Origin: Acanthaster planci
Lineage: Eukaryota > Echinodermata > Asteroidea > Valvatida > Acanthasteridae
Length of the DNA stretch: 60,000 nucleotides
NCBI RefSeq assembly: GCF_001949145.1
Contig: NW_019091595.1
Coordinates: 126,001 to 186,000 of the forward strand
Reading direction: 5' to 3'
In this document: piece by piece, positions 1 to 11,200 of the stretch
How the letters are laid out: every line of letters begins with the position of its first letter
How positions within the stretch are numbered: position 1 is the stretch's first letter
The notes under the pieces: generated by a model
What the model saw: only the letters and a program-made list of their open reading frames with translations
Databases searched by the model: none
Told to the model about the DNA's origin: nothing
Position numbers and translations under genes: made by a program

Positions 1-2227
1 GCAGATTTGGTAGATGTTGTCCTTGATGTTCCATATGTTTGATGTAGAAAAAATGCAAAATTGTAATAGAACTGTTTTCATTGTGATGGTGGTGCGGATG
101 GAAGATGGGTCGGAGTGGGGTGTCAACTTTTAAAATCCATGCTAGTGTAGACTTTGGAGGTACACATACTTGTAGGTACATACATGTACATTTCTCCAAC
201 ACCAGTCTCAACTGACCAACGTGAATATTTACAGCAACATAACAACCACTGACTTTCCTTCAATCAATTAATAGTTCCCTAAAACAGATTCTGTTTCTTG
301 ATATTTATTCATAATGATATATCTATTCCATGATGGTGGCTTACATGTACATGTATGTTTTTCGAAGAAGTTACGATTAAGTAACAGAAGTTCACTTTGT
401 ATTTTTGGTATACACAGACACAGTGCAATTATTCCTATCTCGTTCTCTTGGCGTATGGCACCTTTAAGCAGAAGACTGGAAAGATGGAGTCAATTACAGG
501 TTAAATGGAGCATTTTCACAAAATGAGGCCATTTTGTTTCCTTTGACAACAAAATCATTCTTTTTACATGTATCTTAATTTATCCATAAATAAAGTGCTT
601 TAAAGGCCACCATAGATACCATTTCTTGATACCGTGATAATAAAAACTCCACCTCCCCTTGCATATAGTGCACACACAGATTTTCTGAGCTATCACAGAG
701 GAAAATAAATTGAACCACAAGCCACAGTTTATGCATCAAGTTAAACAGTAAGAGTTACACAACAGCAAGGAGAGGATAATTCAGGAAGGTGAGCGAGTAA
801 TCTTCATTTCGATCAGGAAATATGATACCGGTAACTACATGTACATGTACTTGTACTGTGATAATAGAGAAACCCGTCCTACAGTGATTGTGGATTCAGA
901 CACCAGCTTGGACATCGATCTTACTCATTAACCCTAACCTTCCCCAACTACACAGAATTGAACACCAGTAAAGTGTGTGAATTTGAGATACTGGGTACTG
1001 TACCCCTAAACTGCTTGTGCTTTAACATGGGTTTAGGCATACCCAAAATAAACAGAATCCAACAGTTTTTGTGCACATTTACCATATGGTGTTGGAATTT
1101 GTGTGAATGGGTATGGTTCCTAGTAAATCACTCTGGGAAGTTAGGGTTAATGAAAGATGAACCCATTCCGGTCTTGTTTTTCTCCCGTGTCTGTTACACT
1201 GTTGTCCTGGAGGGGTTTCAACTACACACATATAGTACGTGGGTCTTACACTGCTAACGGTATGAGCAATTTGAGTCATGTACATGTACACTAGTGCATC
1301 TATGTGCCCCACACATAATGTACATGCACCTTGCATGCTGTACAAATAATTCTCCCTACCGTCTGTAATACCGGTAGTGTTTGTATCATGTCTTAAAAAC
1401 TACAGGTACATGTACATGCAGAGTCAATCTGCTCAGCAATTCTTGTTGCTCTTGAATGTTTGGCCTACATGTTCATGTTTGTTCCTCCAAGGGTATATGG
1501 TCAGGGTATTTTTTCATTGCAGGTTTATTTTTTTTTGGGGGGGGGAGGCATCGCCCAAATTGATGCAGAATTTTTTGGCAAATTGAAACTCCGACTGCAT
1601 TTTTGACATGGCTATTGCATGCAGAAACATAAATGGCGCACAACCTTGTTGCATTTGTAACCTATGGGGGAACTCGCAAAACAACAGAAATCTCTAACTA
1701 AACCAAGGATCTTTGAGGGAAAGGTTGCAGGAACTTTTAGGTTTAAAAAAAGGAAAGGCAAAAGAATTTATTTACGGAACAACCAGATGAAAAATCAACC
1801 ACTTCCACTAAACCTCAAAAACTAATTGAAATTAAAATTACAGGTATTCTCCTTACAGGGAGCAGACCCAGTACAAACTTCGGCTTTTTGTCTGATCTTC
1901 CCCATACTATGTTAAATTTACTTTTGTTCACTTCTACATGTATATATTATTTAACTTGAAATAAATACGGCGAAGTCAATTCAAATAATTCACTATTTGA
2001 ATATTCAACCTTCAATGCAATATCTGAATATTTGGTCATTTTGAATTGTAAGATTTCTGTCGTTTTTCATTTGAATCTGCTTGAAACAAGCCCACATCAT
2101 GCAATTTTTCTCATTTAGAATAAAACAAAATTCTCCCTTTTAAGTTTTCATAAATTTTGCATTCGAACATTCAAATTCAGAACTATGAGAGATATGGTTA
2201 TAATATTCAGGTTTATCTGCCTAATAC

Positions 2228-2345
2228 CAGTACATGTACATGTGCATGTACCGGTAAATGTACATGTTTATGTACATGTACAAGTATGTTACAGGTACCG
2301 GTATATGTACGTGCATGGACATATACATGTATGTGGTCCAAATGT
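2228..2345. repeat. Dense TACATGTA / ACCGGTA palindrome cluster
   Basis: About 120 bp built largely of overlapping variants of TACATGTACATG and TACCGGTA, both self-complementary. Similar shorter runs recur through the first 15 kb, for example near 838-852, 2655-2672, 4762-4795, 7517-7548 and 13261-13281. Such palindromic simple repeats are common in several marine invertebrate genomes. No function is implied. Confidence 0.7.
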
Positions 2346-3480
2346 CATTAAAGGGACTGCATGTACAGGTATACAATGCAATCAGTTTACTACAGCCCAT
2401 GACATTGCACCATTGTGTTTCAATTAACTTATTTTCAGGTTTTGTGAAGTGCTACATGTAGTTTTAGCTACGTGTTGGAGCCTGCTTGGTTTTTAGGCTA
2501 ATACAGTACATACTGGTACAAAATGGTGATGTCATCCCAGGCACTGAACATAAATGTTGCATTGATCATGTTGATTTGTGTTCATGAAAACTGCTGGATT
2601 TTGCAGTCATAAATTCTCACTTCTTAAAGAAATTTATTGTTGTGGATGTATTTACAGTGTACATGTACCGGTAAGCCAGTGATTAACCATTGCTAAAATC
2701 TTTTTCATAGAGCAAGTATAGACTTCAAAATTTGAATATGGAAACATTTGAATTTAACAGTATCTTACTGATTTACATGACAATAACAAAGCCTCAGATG
2801 TCTGGAAACGCTTGGCTAGTTCATGCTTTAAAACTTGTGCACTTTTCAATACAAACTCCAAAAATCCTAGGTTTGAATACCTGTACATTGAAGAAGATGA
2901 TAAAATTGGACAAAAAGTGGATCTTGTAAAACTTTATTGCACGGATCCTTTAAATTCCAAAGTTCAACTAATTGACCGCAGGCCCTTATGTCAGGTAAAC
3001 CCACACACTACAGCCTACCAGCAGCTTTGCACTGTATGCATGTAAATGAACCTTACGAAGCAAATTTGGCCTACTGAATACCGGTTTATTTTCAGTTAAT
3101 GTGTACATGTATTTGTAGATTATTGTTATATAACACACGAGTGCTTTGCACACTGATGCATACACCTCAGAGCAGACAGTACGGAAATGTTGAAGTACAT
3201 GTAGATGTAGATGTATGCGGCGGCTCTTGTGCAAGTTTGTCTCCAACATTATGGTGAACAACTAGAAGCTCTGGAGATCTCTCATCTCTTGCTTTGAAAC
3301 GTAAGCACAATAGAGTACTTTTCAACCTCGACTGCAAGATTTTGTTCATGCACGTGCAAAGTCAAGGCTGATCTGGCTCATTGTGGGTTGGTTGCATTCA
3401 TGGCCTTTTTTTTTTTGTAATTTTGCACTGTGTATTTCCTTGCTGATGTTTCATGCATGTGATACATCATTGAGACAATG

Positions 3481-3950
3481 CAAGTTGTTTGGTCATGCTG
3501 TTTAGAGTAAACAAGCGTCAACAAGCATCAACAAGTTATTCAAGCATATTTCTGCAAAGATTTTTTATTTACAATGTTAATTAGGCTCCTACATATCAAA
3601 TTCAATGTATTACATCTCTCTGAAATGATATTTGAGTGTTGAAATTTGAGCGACAAAGTTGAGCCTGTTTGTGCAGCCCAACTAGCCACCATCTTGTTTT
3701 TGTGTGGACGGCAGAGGAAAGAAAGATGGCGGCCCCTATAAATCATGAAAAATTTTCATTTTTCTGTGAGAATCTGGAAGCAAATTTGGTGTTTCTCTAA
3801 CACAGTGGCGGGTGTTAGTGTCTCTAGAATATGATAAAACCACTTTTAAATCCGTAGAGGGTATTTTCAAGTTGTTGATGCTTTGTTGACGCTACTTGTG
3901 TGTGTTGACGCATGTTGACACTAAATAGCATGACCGAAGTTGTTACCCAA
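3481..3950. mobile_element. Inverted-repeat MITE-like element
   Basis: A left arm at about 3481-3540 and a right arm at about 3868-3950 are imperfect reverse complements. Both hold TTTGGTCATGCT-like ends (right arm: CATGACCGAAGTTG), a TTTAG block and tandem CGTCAACA / CATCAACA motifs. The interior has no coding potential and includes a CAAGATGGCGG-like motif on either strand near 3690-3735. This structure fits a non-autonomous DNA transposon of roughly 470 bp. No clear target-site duplication was seen, so the superfamily is not assigned. Confidence 0.6.
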
Positions 3951-4089
3951 AGTACATGTCACACAGGGCTTCTGTATGTGTATGGTACATGTAGTGATGT
4001 ACATGTCAGCAATGGTCTGTTCACCCGTCCGTCTTCTAAGTTACATGTAATTTATGACATCGTCCTAGTCCAAGTGACCTGAACCCAAC

Positions 4090-4160
4090 AAATCACCTTT
4101 TTTGGACATTTGGACATGGTCTATTGCCCGACAATGTCCAAATGTTAAAAAAGGTGATTT
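4090..4160. repeat. Near-perfect stem-loop, about 28-bp arms
   Basis: The arm starting AAATCACCTTTTTT and continuing with ACATTTGGACA at 4090-4118 is mirrored by its complement at 4133-4160, leaving a loop of about 15 nt. The two arms differ at about two positions. It could be a short foldback element, a MITE remnant or a transcribed hairpin. The sequence alone does not decide. Confidence 0.7.
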
Positions 4161-5117
4161 TTAGGGCCCTTAACCTACATGTACGTGTACCTGCAGGATG
4201 GTCTTGCTGAGTTACTGTCTTGCTCAAAAATTGGTCAGGCTGAGCCAATTTCAGTTACTGAATATTTGAAACTTTGACGATCCCATCGATCGAATCTTCG
4301 AGCATTTGGGTGTACCAGTATTTAATTCTCACAACACACATTTGTGTGGTGGTCTACATGCACATGTACAGTATCTTACAGAGTTTCAAGACAGGGGTCC
4401 GTTCCCTAGATAAAGCAGTAGTCTGATAGTTCCGTAGACTTAATGCCAAGTCAGTTATTAGTTTGGTTTTGTTCTTTATGGTACATGCTATATCTTTGCA
4501 ATCCACATAGCAAACGATGTACATGTACATGTGTATTTTTGCCTTTGAGCAGGGACAACGTTGTTTGCCTCGTCCCCCATGTGCGAATGATGGACCGTTC
4601 TGTTACATGTAGATTTAGATAAGCTGAAACCCAGCTAATTATGTTGTTATCTTACATGTATATTAGAGCCATGATTGATTTCGGCTGAACTTTGCAAACA
4701 AAACATGACTATCTCATGACTTGTCAATGTTATGATCAAGTCTAGTAGTCCAACTTCTGCTCGATGTCACGAGTTGATTTACATGTACATGTACAGGTAT
4801 ATCTTTAGTCCCACTTGGGGGCATTCACTTTTGGAGGGGGACACGTTGGGATCTGAACCACTTCATTGTCATGGAAAAAAAGGTAAACGCTGGCCAACCA
4901 AGATGGAGTCGATGGACTATCACCAGATTTTTTCCTTCCCTAATTTCTATTTGTTTTTTTACTTCTCTAATAATCAATCAAATATCTGAACATTCAAATG
5001 TTCGACAGAGGCCTGTGAATGAGTGTTACATGTAGAGCCCCTCAGAAATTGGTACTGGCTGCCTGGTTTGTATTTGAGTGTAAATATCGGATTCTGCCAT
5101 TTGTGCAAAGGAGTCAG

Positions 5118-5264
5118 GTACTGGTAGCAGCGAGGAATTTACGGATAACTACCAGCTAGCCTTGCTGGATCCACGACAGGAGATGAAAGGGGATGAGAAG
5201 CAACGGTTGCTGCATGAATCCTCCGACCAAGGTAGCCAGGACCAGGAGCACTTGATAGAAACAG
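5118..5264 (+). CDS. SV2-like: SV2-like cytosolic N-terminal exon with dileucine motif
   Basis: Open reading GSSEEFTDNYQLALLDPRQE and onward, ending in phase 1 (ACA G) at a GTACGG donor. It joins exactly to ATCCAGAGAAG at 8241 to give T-D-P-E-K-L-G-N-Y-D-E-A, the usual acidic lead-in before helix 1. The exon contains EKQRLL, which fits the acidic dileucine sorting signal [DE]xxxL[LI]. The acceptor may be at 5117/5118 or 5130/5131; both are CAG or AG and I prefer the first. An in-frame ATG within the exon (QEMKGDEK) could start a shorter form, but an upstream coding exon is more likely. Confidence 0.75.
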
Positions 5265-8200
5265 GTACGGTGTCCTCATTACGCCACAGAGATGGAGGGT
5301 GAAATAACTGTGGACATCTTTCAATCGTTATGTTGCACATTGTTGGTACCGGTAGTTTAATACCGGTAGATGAGTGATGCTGTGAACTTTTGTAATGGAA
5401 TTTAGCTCTTGAAGCAAATGTTAGAGTGCATCAGAAATTAAGCAGATCCTTTACTCCGAGTGTAGTCTTGACGGCTTTTATTTACCGAATTCAGTGTCCA
5501 AATCATGCCATTGAAGAGCTTTGGTAGACACTACATTAAAAGTGATACCAATAATGAATGGTTTTTACACCCTTTGTATTACATTGGAATCTGTACCTTT
5601 ATACGTACTGATATATCTGTTTGATCTTCAAACAAACAAACATGATCGTGACATCCCTTAAATGACTGGGTTTTTGTTGGAACTCTTGACCTCCTAAAAT
5701 CATTCTTGAGCTCTTGATTCTGTTTTCCAAAGAAAGACGGCCAATGCAAACTCAAAACAAAACAAATAAATTCCCTATTTGATATTCAACCCAAATCAAG
5801 GATGGTATTATCAAGTGTGTGATTAGGCAGATTAAACAACTGACATGAAACTGCTAATAAATCTTTTGTACTGTCACGAGCCAGCTACATGTACGTGTAC
5901 ATCATTGCAAGGTTTCCACAGAGTTATTGCAATGAGAACCTCCTCTCTGGGACTTGATGGTAACTGCAGAAATCTGTAATAATCTGTGTTCCTATTTGTG
6001 TTGTGCTTTTATTCACATCAGCATTTATCAGTTGACTGTGGGCTTGTGACCAACAGTTAAGTTGAGGACAAGTCCTGACCTATTCGTTTCGTATTGTATA
6101 AATCACTCTTTCCTGCCCTTTTGTGGCTGTGGGAACCTTGTCTCAGCAACCAGGTCAGCCCTCACAATAGCGGGCTTGCAAGCAATTCAGTTTTTTGGGT
6201 GATCATTGTCACAACTGTGCATTGTACAAGGAGCCCCTATACAAACTGAAAGAAAAGACGATGAATGATGGCTGTGCTGGATATTAACCTTGGTAATATT
6301 TCTGAAAGGTAACTGGCTCTGTCACCCACCCTCCAACATACAGCTTGAACACTTGTGAAAATGTCAAGAACAATAGGGATGGCTTTTAATTTGACCTGGG
6401 GCTTAATATCACCCTGGAAAGTGGAATTATCAAGAGTGTGTTCGAGTTTCATCATACTTGTTTTGACAGAATACTGGAAGCAAGGTTTTCAACAAATGTA
6501 CATGTACACGTCTGCTTTAGGATTAATTAAGGGTCATTCTGATCTGACGCTGTGCTGACCAGAACAGAACAGAACAGTTTATTTTGTCAAATTTCAGAGT
6601 TGCAACACGTCTGTTTGTGAGACACAGTTTTGCAGCACAGTTTCTAACATAAAAGAGTGGGATGCTGGATAGATTATACAGTTTATACCCTACGTGTACT
6701 CAACATTTCAGACAGTTTGCTCTCACTGTCATGCCAGCTGATCTCATACCGGTATGCACAGACTGTACCCGTGATTTTAAGCTTTTCAATCACTCTACAT
6801 GTACATGTTCATGTAAACCTCGTTTTAGTGAACGAGGCAAAGTAAGTGTGAAACAGGAAGAGAGTGTAGTGAAAATTAGTTAAACAAACCGAATCAATGC
6901 ACATGCAAAGGATAAAAAGGAACTGTGCATTTGAAGGCAACTATACAGAGCACCCTCAATCACGGTGTTTAGAAAGCCGAGGTTGAAATTTCACGAGTTC
7001 AAATCCTTTCATCTTAAACTAAATATTTGTTAAGTGCGAGGGAACAGTTTTTTGAGCCAGTGTGTTGATAACCAGATAATGGTAGGGGCTTGAGATAATA
7101 ATGAACCAAGCCAGAGTTCCCTTAGTTGGTTTTAAGACTGGTTGGGTGACCTGGTGACAATAATAGACCGGGCAGAAGGCCAGGTCCCTTTTTGGATTAT
7201 TGGGTTCTTAACCTGTTTTAAACGTACATGTACTTGTTTAAAACTGCTCTGTCATGCTTTTATTCCCATTCATGTGTGGCCTGTGCGGTGAAACTGAGTC
7301 ATTCGTCGTTAGAGCCACATTTTGAGTTCTACTGATTTCCATGGTGCAAGACTCATGGGAAAAAGAGTAGAAATGAGAGGAATCCTTAACATTGTCGCCC
7401 ACAGCAACGTCCATTTTCCTCAGGAAGTGATATTTGTACTTCAAACCAATGGGTTCTACCTGCAGTCTCTACTGCAAACTTAAAATTGCTGAAAACTCAT
7501 TTTCACGAGATAAATACATGTACATGTATATACCGGTACATGTACAAGTACTCACTTTTTGGATGAAAAGTCGCATGAGATTAATATTTTTCCAAATTTT
7601 TATCGATTTTACTTCATGTTTTGTGGCCTGCCCCTCTTTGCCATATCTACCGGTATGGTACACGCACAGCGTGTACCCGGTAACATGGAGAGTGCATTGT
7701 ACATGTACATACTGTGTGATGTAATGCACTGCATATGGTAAGACCATTGTACATGTAGTATGAAATTCATTGGCTGCACTGCACTTCCCTATATAATGCT
7801 TATTTGGTCGGTGATTGTCAGTGGTAGGAGGCCAAATTTTATACTGAACCCAGGGAAGTGTTTAAAACCATTTTATGGTTTTTAATCAGTTCTGTATGCA
7901 TGCACCGGTACAGTGTAGTTACATTGTAAAAACCACCCATTTCAAGGAATGGGTGAACTCTCTGAGATAAATGTAGTTGGAAGTAGCCTTTGTATACCAT
8001 TGAATTAATATGATGGCTGAGGCACAGTAGTTGATAGACATTCAAATAGTTGGAAAACCTTTTTTGATTAACCCCAACTGTCCTCAGTCCTCCGATCTCA
8101 GAATGTTTCTACCTGCATTGGGTTAAACTTTAGATGACAGTGTGTAAATGAAATTTCAGACTAGGCCAAAAACATTGCATTGGGATCCTGACTTCACGTG

Positions 8201-11200
8201 TGCTAAAATGTGTTTGTTTGTTGTTGTTTTGCCTTGACAGATCCAGAGAAGCTTGGCAACTATGATGAGGCTTTGGAGAAGGCAGGTGGGTATCTTACAA
8301 AGGCGGGGCCAAAGAAGGTGAAGGGGACTAAATGATGGAAAAGAACGTTCATGTAAACCTGTACATGTACTTATGGGTGGCAGAATTTTTGTTATGGCAA
8401 CGTTGTGTTCTCCAACTTGACAGGGTTTGGCAAGTTTCACGTGTTGCTTGTGATTCTGTGCGGCTGGGCCAATGCCAGCGACGCAGTGGAGATCCTGAGC
8501 GTCTCGTTCTTGTTGCCGGCAGCCGAGAAGGATCTAGAGCTCACCAGCTACAGGAAGGGGGTCCTGAGTGCTATCATCTTCGTTGGTGAGTTTGGAAACT
8601 TGCTGCTGCCCCCCCCTTGAGCTCCGCTCCCCCTCCTTTGAGGTTAATATCAGATTTTAATCACCACACACCCCAAAAGAAACTTCACCATTGATTTTGT
8701 ACTGATGTATCTCACATAATCATCCCAGGGGTACTTGTAGATCCAGGAATTTTTCTGGGGGAAGGGGACTCAGGCTGGAGATTTTTTTAGTGTCTCGTTT
8801 TTGCAGACAATCGATCACAAACAATTATAAAGCATATATGTACATGTACATGCTGTGCATTCTTTACAATTCTATTGGCACACTGATTTTAGTAATTTTT
8901 CAGTTTTTTTTGCTCAGAGCAGGTGCAGTGTGCATGTGCACATGTACATACATTTACACTTAGCTGTCCTCAGATCACCTGACTTTACGTTTACCATTTT
9001 AAGCTGTTGCAAATGGAACATCGCTGTACATACAGGGCAGGAACTTCACAGAGGCATCGGAGGCCTTGATGGCCCTGGTCTTTGCCTCAATGCCCATCGA
9101 AATGTCCTCATCTATAGACAAGTTGATTTTCTAATACAAGTGCCCATTGAACAAAGTTCCTGCCCTGTACATGCAAAGTCTTACTCTGTAAAGGATTTCC
9201 TGGTTTTGTTTTGGCAGGCGTATTGGCTGCATATACAGGTCATTAAAAATCTAACTTTCTGTTTCATTGAAGATGTTTCACAGCGCTCTCAGTTTTGTCA
9301 TATGATAAAAGTTCCTGAGTATCGCACCACAGACATCAGTTACCCATTCACATTGCACTGGAATATTTTTGGAATGTGGTGTTTCAAACTACTGTACATG
9401 TATTATCAGTCACAATACTGCTTGCTAGCTACCAAGCAGCGCACTATCATCCCCATTTATAAATAATTTATCAATCAAAAAGTCAAGCCACCTCAAGAAT
9501 TAACAAATACTCAGTGACTTTGGGTCTATTTTTAAAATCAAAATGGAGAAACTGTGCTTGGTACACTATGTGAGAGTATATTTTAACATAATACAGTAGA
9601 ACGTTGCTATACCGAACACCGCTATACGGAACATTCGGCTGTCCCGAACATCGTCCTTGGCTCCCAGTATTTTGTGCACAAAACCTACCGAACATTATGC
9701 AGTTGCAAATCAACCGAGATTTGCCACAGCATGCATCAGAGATCAATCCTGAGCGGTAGCTTCACGAGTTTTAGGATAAACTAAATATCAATTTTGTAAC
9801 TCAAGATTTCATGAAAAAACAAAAATAATTAACAGATACATTTCTAGAAACCTAAAATGTGAATGCAACGGCAAAACATCACGAAAACAGCAAATCATAG
9901 TATCACAAGAGGTTGCACTTTAGTTAGACAAGAGAGGGGGCTATTCAACATTGCAACAAAACATTTGGCAGTTAATTTCACTATACCGAACGACTGCTGT
10001 ACTGAACATTTAGCGTGGACCCTGTCGTGTTCGTTATAGTGGCGTTCCACTGTATTACTGCTATGATTTGCATGAGGATTTGTTCAATATTTTTGGTAAA
10101 GTGTCTTGTGTTGTTTATCTCCCTAGGCATGCTGGTAGGGGGCTACATGTGGGGAGCTCTGGCCGACATCAATGGACGTCGCCGGACGCTGCTGTTTTCC
10201 CTGACCACCAACGCTTTTTTCGGTCTCATGTCCAGTCTCTCTCAAATCTACTGGCTCTTCCTACTCATGCGCTTCATGAGTGGAGTTGGGTAAAGTAGCA
10301 CATGACTAAATTGGACAAAACGAGTCTTTAGGCCATCTTTTCAGTAATGTACTTGTATGTTTTAGTTTGCGTTATAAGGAACGAATGGATTTCTTCATTT
10401 GGACGTACACGTAGATCTCAATCAGGCATCCTGGTGCAAATGGACATCACGTGGGTGAAAAATGTTGAAGGTTCCCATTGATTCTTTTGAAGGCCTTTAT
10501 ATTCAAAAGTGGCCTTAGTAACTTGTGACTCATTTCGTTAGGTTGGGTCGCAAAGGATTGCTGTTTGGTGGGCCAGTTCCCTTTACAGACTTAATATTGT
10601 GAACCAAGCCAATTTTGGTAACACAAATTGGTGATCAGTCATGCTTGACTCAAACATCATCTGGCTTGTATCAAATGAAAGAGAACAAAAGGGGCTTTTA
10701 ACTTAAGTGCACCCTATTGGAAAATGTTTATGACATGTAGTTCTAGAGCAGTTCACCCCAAAATTCTGGTTTCCATTTTTGAGGACATCCTCTACATGTA
10801 CTTTTATCAGCTGGAATCCATTTGCTTGATGTTCTAAAGCAGTTTTTAACCCCAGAACTAAAGGCAAATCTTTCCAATAGAGTCTGGTCTTTTGACTCAC
10901 AAGCGGCTGCCACAATTATCCGGTTCGTAAATGTGATGTCACTTCAGTTTAAACCGCGCCCACTGCACACGTGCACTACGCATAGGGTTACATGCGTTGA
11001 GCGCCGTTTATGTGGAACCATGGAACCGGAAGTTAACGCGTAACTTCTGCGATTGTCCAATGGGAGCCTGGGAATCGTGGCGCGTCTGCCTTTGTGACAA
11101 AGTCACTTACGAACCAGATATTTTAGCCGTCGGTACGAAAGTAAAGATTATTTCACAGAGTGTTAAAAATCCTTCGCAGCTTTCAGAAGACCAGATAATA

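Larger units (their letters stand above)
1..5117. other. Upstream / possible 5' intronic region, no gene identified
   Basis: AT-rich sequence with no exon I can defend. It may hold the missing 5' exon(s) and long first intron of the SV2-like gene, but no start codon plus splice donor joins convincingly to the exon at 5118. It holds clusters of TACATGTA and ACCGGTA palindromes, a TIR element at 3481-3950 and a stem-loop at 4090-4160. One orphan exon-like segment at 2871-2994 has consensus splice sites but the wrong phase to join 5118 directly. Confidence 0.5.

Noticed and set aside
3481-4160. CRISPR array or bacterial repeat system
   Set aside because: The repeats are inverted, not evenly spaced direct repeats with unique spacers, and the context is clearly a spliced animal genome.
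8855-9466. 203-codon plus-strand open frame in an SV2-like intron
   Set aside because: No splice context, no recognisable domain, and it crosses the inverted repeat at 9032-9168.
10015-10293. Open frame running into SV2-like exon 4
   Set aside because: Its first part is the right end of the MITE at 9594-10052 plus intron. Only 10127-10289 is coding, as shown by the acceptor and phase.
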